Source: Crossaster papposus (lineage: Eukaryota > Echinodermata > Asteroidea > Velatida > Solasteridae). Taken from it: a stretch of DNA of 64,000 nt. The stretch is taken from positions 1,402,001 through 1,466,000 of the forward strand of contig JBAIAA010000414.1 in assembly GCA_037893245.1 (NCBI GenBank). The letters are read 5' to 3'. The notes under the pieces were generated by a model that was not told where the DNA came from, searched no databases, and was given only the letters and a program-made list of their open reading frames with translations. The position numbers were made by a program, and so were the translations under genes. This document shows positions 56,151-64,000 of this stretch, in pieces (the first letter of the stretch is position 1; each line of letters starts with the position of its first letter).

Positions 56151-56314
56151 ACCATGTGGTCTATATAAACCACTAATCGCATCATATAGCTAGATTGTAC
56201 TTTATGTCCCCTAAAGTTTTACAATCATGGCTGAGAGAGGGAGATACAGATGAGTCTCGAACGTTGATCGAAATCGTCTTAGCGATGCCTTCGAGGCTGA
56301 CGACGCGGACTACA

Positions 56315-56546
56315 TAAGCCGCGTTAGCATTGGACTTTTGTTGGTAAAACCTACGGAGACTGTCAACTTTAACCAAATTAAATCCAATGCGGACAGAGGG
56401 TAACATTGTCAAATTATCCATTTTCCCCTCCGCAACAGTAAGATCTACAGGCCCAAGCTTCTAGCGGAGGATTTAACACCGTTAACTTTGACAATCACGT
56501 ACGGTAACTTTTGACAATATTAAGTCCAATGCGAACGCGGCTTTAA
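56315..56546. mobile_element. MITE with AAGCCGCGTTMGCATTGGAC ends
   Basis: TAAGCCGCGTTAGCATTGGA at the left is complemented by TCCAATGCGAACGCGGCTTA-type sequence at 56522-56546. Internal TTAACTTTGACAAT blocks are also partly mirrored. Short and non-coding. Confidence 0.65.
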
Positions 56547-57136
56547 ATGTAGCAAATAGACTGGACATCAACCACTCATGTCTTGGTGGACTGTTCATTG
56601 ACGGTTAGACAATTGAACTGATAAAATGATAGAGAAGTCATTAACAAAAACAAAATAAGCTCAATCCTCAAACAATCCTCAAAATTCATCCAGCATTAGG
56701 CCTTATGGCCTGGAGCCTGCATTATCCTCCAGTGGCAAAACCCCAAACGCCCTCAATCTTGCAAATACATCTGATGCATCAACTTCCAAGTGACCTCATT
56801 CCTGCAAAACCCTGCAATTTGCAAAGAGGATTTTGGAGGATTTGGGATGGTTAGGGTTAAAATAAATTTAAGATAAAGAGCCAACACATTAATGATCAAT
56901 TGGTCCCACAATACTGTAACGTAGATTGTTCCTGGGGTCGACACAACACACAAGAAGTAATCCTGAGACAAGTGTTCCGTGATTTCCGTGATTCTCTGCC
57001 GTTTATTGTGTACTCTTGTCTACAAAACAAGTCGTGAAGCTCATACTATAACGCGGCACCTAGAACTGGTCTGAACTGGTTCGGCGTATGCGCGATCCGG
57101 GGACGGGTTTCCAGAGCGCACCAGCAGGAGCCATCA

Positions 57137-57379
57137 GGGGCCAATTTCATAGAGCTGCTAAGCACAAAAATTTGCTTAGCATGAAAATTTGTCCTTGGCA
57201 AAAACAAGGTTACAGACCAAATTTGCACGTGATCTTTATTGTTTTGGATTAATAATCAGCTGTTTTTTTGCTTAGCATGAAAAACACGTAGAATTTTGTC
57301 TGGTAACCTGTTTTTAATGAGCAAGACTTTTTTGTGCTAAGCAAATTTTTGTGCTTAGCAGCTCTATGAAATTGGCCCC
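57137..57379. mobile_element. MITE with GGGGCCAATTTCATAGAGCT ends
   Basis: Terminal inverted repeats of about 40 bp (GGGGCCAATTTCATAGAGCT, then GCTAAGCACAAAAATTTGCT) span 57137-57177 and 57339-57379. Diverged relatives with GCTAAGCA motifs lie at about 52070-52330 and 55191-55470. Confidence 0.85.
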
Positions 57380-60300
57380 AGGGCGATCCCACCACCGTGG
57401 AATCGCTTTAGCGCCCCCTACCGGCCAACCGACACAGTCGCTACTCAGCCCCCCACGAAGACCTTGTTTGCCCCCAAACAAAACGGTGGGCGCTGTTGCC
57501 GCACACCCGGCTAACCGCCCCGGAAAGCGCATAACGCCAACAATTATAACACAACAAAAACTTGTTAAAGGCTGATGACGTCACACTATTTCTAACGCGC
57601 TAATATAGGCTCTGGGTGAGTAGAAGTGCAAGGTGGTTGCAAACTTGACGTACAGTACCTCCTTCAGATATTCTGTCACATGCTCGACGAGGATTTCACA
57701 AGAGTCAGCTTTGAGCCCAAGGTGTGAATAGTACAAAGAAAAACATTTTTAAAAGTTATGCATTGTCTTTAAATGTTACCCTAACAGTTATGAATTCTCA
57801 AATTTGTATGATTTGGCACACACCCTAGGAAGTTAGGAATGGTTACACAGGTATTATTTCTTTTTCATTTTGACTATTTCTCCAATACAAATTAAATTAA
57901 AGTTCCTTCAATCTGCATTTACATTGTAAGTGTAGCCTAATTGACTTCAGATGCAAAAACAAAATTTAGCAAATTTTTAAAACAAAGAAATGGACAGAGC
58001 CCATGCACCTGATTAGTAAAATATTTTGCATAACATTAACAACAATTGCCATGCTTCTTTAAATTATAATTTTTAATTTAAATGGCAAGTCTCCCCTGCA
58101 TGAACTGTTTAACGACTGTGCAAGTCAATTACGGGACAGTCTTCCTGGAATGGGTGAGATAAATTGGTCTGAAAGTGTCTTTATTGTGGAATTTAATCAG
58201 ATGTAAAGAGAAAGACAAATCATAGAGATATCCCATTCCCATCAGTTTTTCACTCAGAAAGGACTAACAAGTTCAAACATACTGTACTACTGGGCACGAT
58301 ATGCATGTTAATCCTGTAATCAGTATAAAAATAGTGAGACTAATATAATATTGATGGAACCTTTTCTGTAACTTGAAAGTATACATCATGCCGGTACACT
58401 GAGTGTTTCCATTTCCTACCTCCATGTTGTGACCGTCGGCAGTTTACAAAATCCCAACAAATCATGAAAATTGTTGCCTACATTTCCTCAAAACTACTTG
58501 CTTGGCCACGTAAATCATGCATAAACTTTTGTTTTAATATATAAAAGAAACAAAATAATGCTGCATATTACCCTTCTGTGTGTTATTTTTCTTTTAGGAA
58601 CTTGCCACCAGACCGTCGACTAACATTACTGTGTACCATGTGTGTACTGACAAACAATTTGCCCACGTTTTTTTCAAAAATGGCGGCGTTCATGAAATTT
58701 CACTCTGGCGCCCGCTGCTGTCCGTCTATAGGTTATTTATGTTATTTATGTTATTTAACGCTCAGAACAACAGCGCCCTCTTTTGTTGGGGTTTTCTGGC
58801 CACATGTCTAAACAAAATTGTTTGGGGGGGGGGGGGGGGCAATCATATACCCTGTAACAGTACTTATGATGACAAACTTACATCATCGGCATCACTCAAC
58901 AAAAATAATACTTAAATGCCTTTTTGAATGATTACTGTTCAATTTTCATATCACTTTCCTAAACATTCATTATGCCCAAAAAACTTTTGAACCAATCTTA
59001 ATGTGGACGCTAGCAATATTGCGCTTTATCTAACACTAGCTGAAGTACCCGATTGGATTCTTTGGGTAAGAATTTTCCAAAACGCCACGGGGCAACCCAC
59101 CAAAAATTAAAAATAAAATAAAGAATGGCATGTTGGTCATCATTTCGTCTGTAAATTATAAACACCTGTGAAAGAGTTTCAAGTATTTTTCAATGTTTTT
59201 TTTCTCTCTCTTTTAAGTATATGACTCCCAGGTCGTTAGTGGTATGGAAACAAGTATCGCGTACGAGACGCTCTTTCAAGTTATGAAATCATGACTTGTT
59301 AAAGTTTAGCATCCCTCATGGAACATTTCAACCTAAATGGCCTAGTACGTATAGCAAAGTGCTTCAGTTTCCGATTCGTGCAAGTAAATAAACTAATGTA
59401 CTACCTCAACCAAATCAGTTTCAGAATTGTTTAGACATATAAAGGGACGCCCATAGTGTTGACCAAGCATTCTGGAAACGGCTCTTTGTATGAAACAGAA
59501 ACAATGTCAAAAAGATCGGACATTCATTTGTTTTCTTCTTCAAATTTTACGTGTTTTTACAATTCGAATGCTCTCCTAATTTGGATGCTTTCTTAATTCG
59601 GATGCTTTTTGTAATGCTTGTTGTATATAATACAACAGACCGAGGTACTCAATTTGAATCTTTCTCTCTTTAGGGAGTTAAGCCATACTTTAGAAGCACT
59701 TCCACAGTCAGTCCGCAGCGCACTGAAAAGCCGTTTATTTTATCCGCACTTTATGCATGGCACTTTGTGCTGACCTCGTTTTTGAATACTTAATGAGCTG
59801 GCGACGAAGCCTGGAATTTGGTTCGAAACATTCGTTTTATTCACTGACTGTCAATATTATGTATATTTTCTTTTGGATAAGAACAAATTCTGTTATATTA
59901 TCAAATTATATTGGAAATTATATGACGTTTAGAGGGTGAAATTTATAACGTAAAAAAAGCTTCCAAATCAACAAATTGAACCAAGATTTGACAACCAGAT
60001 TTTCACATCTTCTGGCGGTGGCCACAACCCAATTTCACACTGATGTTAAAGATAATTTCATATTCTATCAAAAACTGTCGATTTGGGGTTGATTTTAACT
60101 TAGTCCAGTCAGGGCGCAGACGATCCTAACGTTCACAAGAAAGTACCGAACGGAACATCCCGCCATGACAATCCATAGTCTTCTTGTGCCCTCATTGGTC
60201 GAAAATGACGTCATTGAAAATGGCTTCGTGATAACGTGTAGTTCATGCACATTACAATACGCAGTTGTTTTTCGTGTATTGTTTTAATTGTAAGCTCGAA

Positions 60301-60491
60301 CGAAAAGTATTTATCTGCTAATCAGTATTTTTCAAAATCTTTTTTAACGGTGGACTGATTAAAAAAAAAAGATTATTGCCTGCATAAAACATTGTATACA
60401 GCCAAATAAACAAAAAATCAAGCGAAAAATTAAGTCGTTTAAAATGTATTGATAACAATAACATTGATAAATAAACACTTTTACAATTAAA
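57380..60491. other. Largely unrecognised stretch with two exon-like blocks
   Basis: A CRE (TGACGTCA, 57576-57583) precedes an open stretch ending AAGCCCAAG/GTGTGA-like at about 57720. 58590-58915 starts after an acceptor-like TTATTTTTCTTTTAG and contains a YY1-like AAAATGGCGGC at 58677-58687 in a good start context. The translated products are not recognised and the splice sites are unproven. 58.9-60.5 kb shows nothing else that I can name. Confidence 0.25.
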
Positions 60492-61140
60492 AGCCCAGCA
60501 AACAAAAACTTGGGAAAAATGGTGTGTCCATAAATTAGGGTAAAAAAGTAGTTAATGGATTGCCTAACATGGGAGACTTAAACAAGTTCAAGGAAATCCC
60601 CAAAATACATTTTAACGTAGATAGGTTTATTGTAAGCAACAACAATCTTTAATTTGGGGGTTTCCTTGAACTTGTTCAAGTCTCTCACCTTAGGCAACCC
60701 TTCACATACTGTAAGCCCAATTTAGGGACACACCATTTCCCCCAGTTTTTGTTTGCTGGGCTAAATATCACAATGTTATAATTGTTCGTATGATTTTCCA
60801 TAAGGTTTTAATACGCTAACTGTGCCAGTAAGCATGGTGAATTTGAATTGGTGAATTTGAAGCACGTCAACACTGACTACTTGATGATATCTGGAGACAA
60901 GGTAAATGCGTGCAAATTATAGGGTATAATTGTAGTCATTTTGGACCATTACTATATTTTCATAATTATTTAGTCACTTACATGCTTTAGAAAATGTTAT
61001 TGAAGTAAGGATGTGTAAGTATAATCGCCAAAATAAACTTTCCAAAAAATTATAATAAAATATATACCCAAATATGGGAATAAACATATTACACGGCAGG
61101 GATTAACGATTTATGCAAATTAGACATATTTCCACCACTT
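60492..61140. repeat. Second copy of the 3590-4400 repeat
   Basis: A MITE with AGCCCAGCAAACAAAAAC ends spans 60493-60763. The following 370 bp match 3590-4020 in reverse (TTTTCCATAAGGTTTTAATA, ACTACTTGATGATATC). This copy lacks the mirrored outer arm. Confidence 0.75.
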
Positions 61141-62096
61141 GGATTTTTAAAGACTTTTAGTATGTCATTCTAGGGACCTTATAGAAGTGCACTGTGGTGA
61201 AAAACAATTTGTTGCAATTTGTTTGAGGTCAACAAAACAAAATTATGTATTTTGCCTGGACTAGTTATTGTCGATTTCTTCGTTTACGCTTCAAATCTAG
61301 AGGGGAGCTAGATGTAGTGACCAATCCTATGTTGTATGCATCCCCATGTTTCGAAGTGGTTTATTTTTTTTTAATTTTCACTGCACACCCACTACAGTAG
61401 ATGGATTAACCCCAGCTTAGTACATGTACTGCATTCATATTCTTTGTAAATAGTTTCTTTAGAATACTGACAATACCTATTGGGATTTTTAAGCATCAGT
61501 ATACTCATGGAGCAATAGTATACTTTATCAGCCATTCTGGCTGCAATACTTTAGCGTGACATATCATATACCTGTAAATGTAGCACACATACTCCTATCT
61601 ACTGAAGTCTTATGCACATTACATAATAATTATTTACTAAAGCCCGAATTCATAAACGGTGATTTTCCCCTTGATTACGATTAATTTAGGATATATTAAC
61701 TTAGCAATTGCCATTATTATGGACAAGTTGCCTATATATGGGCAACTGGGCAACTTGCTGCCATTTTACAAATGGAACCCATCCACTTTCTCTGGCAAAA
61801 AGGGCCAATTTTCAAGCGTAATTTTATCAAGTATGCCTTTAGAAGGAAGCCCCCAAACCAGGGAGTTGATCCTCGGCTGTATTAATTACACAATCCACCT
61901 TTTTAAAACCTAACCTGTCTCCTTTTTCACAAAAAAGTGCCCAATTATTAGCAAGTGCCCATTATAGGCACGTGCCCAGGTTTCACACGTATGAAGCTCA
62001 ATTCTGGTTTCCAACTTTGTACACATGTATCAGGCAAAGGCTTCACACAGAATCTCAATGTTGGTGTACATCCATGTTAACAGTATCGCCTAACTT
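61141..62096. other. Non-coding stretch, nothing recognised
   Basis: A+T-rich, with no conserved ORF and no repeat found in the rest of the window. Confidence 0.35.
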
Positions 62097-62296
62097 AAAC
62101 ATTAACGCAAATTGCTGCTAGAGGGCGCCATTTCACTTTATTATGGCTTGCTTAACCGCATTGGTTCAACGTGCATGTTCCTCGATGAGCCAAACTAAAG
62201 TGTATAAACATGGGAAGAACTTGAAGATATAAAACAAAACGTCAGATGTGCATGTTTTTAAAAGAGACTCGAAAAAATCTGTCTTTCAAAATATGT
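62097..62296 (+). repeat. 200-bp direct repeat, copy 1
   Basis: It matches 63801-64000 in the same orientation, including CGCATTGGTTCAACGTGCAT and AAACATGGGAAGAACTTGAA. The second copy runs off the right edge, so its true length is unknown. Confidence 0.8.
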
Positions 62297-62614
62297 TAAA
62301 CTCTTAATAAAGAAACATGTATCCTTAGTCTTTTTTAAGAATTTATTGTATACATTTCTTTTCTTTGATTTTGTAATTGTTTGCAATGTTCTTATTTTTT
62401 CCGTCAGCCAGTGGAAAATTGTAATACACAAATTATAAATGAAATAAAATAAAAGACTCGATCCAAGAATACTATCGGAAAATAAGAAACTCTCATTTAT
62501 ACTCGCTATGATAATGTAGTCCTTTCAGTTTACATCAAATTAGGGGCTGACCTAGAAGTAATTGCAATATAATTTATGTTAACACGGTCACGCGGGGGAA
62601 CTATCATTCTTTGA

Positions 62615-62731
62615 CATTTGGCGATTGCTATGGTGTTGCTGCATATCAATTCCATTGATATGCCTTGTAAGCTAATGTTTAGGATTCAAGACCAAATGTG
62701 AGTGCAGCAACACCACAGCAATGGCCAAATG
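62615..62731. repeat. 117-bp hairpin with 29-bp arms
   Basis: Arms 62615-62643 and 62703-62731 are complementary at 27 of 29 positions, starting CATTTGGCGATTGCTATGGT. The loop is about 60 bases. It could be a tiny MITE or a transcribed hairpin. Confidence 0.6.
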
Positions 62732-62851
62732 CTACTACTACAGTACTAGGCATATTGATCGGGGACAGCAAGTTCAACAAGTGCTCGAAAAACAAACTTC
62801 CACTCATAGATCAATAGAAAACATTAGATTGTTCACATGTTGTTTGTTTAT

Positions 62852-63330
62852 TTATTTGAAGTTGTTTGACGCTTGATCTATTTCTATTGCAATTAGTTTT
62901 GGGTCTTGGCGTAAATTGACCGAATTATTGCGCCCTGACGCATCCTCATTAAAAACGTATGAGCAGAAAACATGTTGGCCTCGAATTACACAGTCCTGTG
63001 CAGCAGTGAACAGGTCGCCCATAAACGTTAAGCGCTGAAGGCACGGACACCCGGAAGATTGCATATACGTTCATATCAATTTCACGCTGGTTTAGTCCGT
63101 TCTCAAAGCTTGAATAAGAAATTATGATATTGAATTAGTTCCAGTGAATCTAATGAGACGAAGAGGTAATTATCTGTTTACTGTGCCAACTCCTTCTACT
63201 GAAGGCTACAAGCTGATTACGTTTAAAGACAGTCAGGTTGCAGCGTACTCGATAATGAGGCGAACAGCGACGTTTTATTTGCAGCGAATTGACGGTCTCG
63301 CAGCAATGAGATTTTACGAGATTTTGTGAG
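62852..63330 (-). other. Small unrecognised ORF next to a FReD-upstream-like fragment
   Basis: A 70-codon minus-strand ORF (62852-63064) contains CVIRGQHVFCSYVFN and ends DQASNNFK. I do not recognise it. To its right, 63020-63235 resembles class-B upstream DNA: CGTTAAGCGCTGAAG as near 15995, and CCAGTGAATCTAATGAGA and CCTTCTACTGAAGGC as near 48815-48875. The ORF could be chance or a remnant of another array member. Confidence 0.3.
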
Positions 63331-63800
63331 CATGGAGGAGTGCCCCGCGTAAATGGGCCACAATTTCATTTTCGCAGCATTGTTGAGCCAACACAGGGTG
63401 TTATGTAAACATGTATTATTTTATGTGTCGAATAATAGTATTTTCATTGATAATTTCGTTGTGAATGTTTTTTTACGAGGCTTGTGAAATTAGGTATAAA
63501 AAAAACTTTTGTTTAGAATGCCTGCACGTTTTGGGTGACCCTGACTGTTTCGGGATGTTTTGAGACAACGTTTCTCATTTGCTACAAACTTGAAGAGTTA
63601 TGCTTTCGACTCTTACTATTCAACGTCATGCAACGTCTAGTCATGCAACGCCAAAGGCACGGAAAATCGGAAGATTGCATAATTATGCGTTCATATCAAT
63701 TTCACGCTGGTTGTTTCCATTCTCAAAGCTTAAATGAAAAATTAAGTCAAAGAAAAAGTTGTCTATTAAGAGGAGTCTTTACAATTATTACATCCATGCT

Positions 63801-64000
63801 AAACATTAATGCAAATTCCTGCTAGAGTGCGCAATTTCACTTTATCATGGCTTTCTTAACCGCATTGGTTCAACGTGCATGTTTCTCGATGAGCCCAACT
63901 AAAGTGTATAAACATGGGAAGAACTTGAAGATATAAAACAAAACGTCAGATATGCATGTTTTTAAAAGAGATTCAAAAAATCAGTCTTTCAAGATATGTT
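63801..64000 (+). repeat. 200-bp direct repeat, copy 2, cut by the window edge
   Basis: It matches 62097-62296 with few differences and continues beyond base 64000. Confidence 0.8.

Overview
The window looks like nuclear DNA from a marine invertebrate deuterostome. An echinoderm is my best guess, possibly a sea star; this is inference from the gene family, the tRNA-derived SINE with a GCGCTATATAA-(ATT)n tail, and the many short inverted-repeat elements. It is A+T rich and mostly non-coding. Only three protein-coding genes are well supported. All lie on the minus strand and all are intact single-exon ORFs for secreted proteins with a signal peptide, a PAN/Apple-like domain and a C-terminal fibrinogen-related domain (FReD): 14466-15524, 30637-31680 and 47314-48375.

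The three genes sit in related units spaced about 16-17 kb apart. Reading left to right, each unit holds a 12-bp-based GC-rich minisatellite (8845, 27380, 44931), a shared 3' flank, a MITE carrying a hammerhead-ribozyme-like motif, the gene, and its upstream DNA. Genes 1 and 3 form one class (B) and gene 2 another (A). Positions 1-305 match the DNA just upstream of gene 2, so a further class-A gene probably ends at the left edge. The array may therefore be built from a two-gene unit of about 32 kb.

Upstream of both class-B genes the DNA folds back on itself in large inverted repeats: 15713-21822 around gene 1, and 48378-50890 around gene 3. In the second, the left arm begins next to the start codon, so the right arm carries a mirrored promoter-like copy with no gene behind it. 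Pieces of this upstream module recur near 6.0, 52.4 and 63.1 kb.

The rest is transposon-rich. It includes MITEs; a TTAA-flanked element with a 126-bp tandem array (10501-12261); a TIR element with eight copies of a 14-bp motif (17847-19173); a broken DIRS-like retroelement (37.6-44.9 kb) split by a 5.5-kb insertion that contains a broken Penelope-like element and an array of about fifty ATTGG/CCAAT motifs; two SINE copies; and nested inverted repeats at 51.2-56.2 kb.

The most unusual pattern is a set of four unrelated 100-170 bp palindromes (1363, 12269, 34561, 54833). Their tips share one design: a GNA triloop closed by C-G, a short GC stem, then a tandem GA/GA mismatch. The long stretches at 21.8-27.0 kb and 57.4-60.5 kb hold little that I can recognise.
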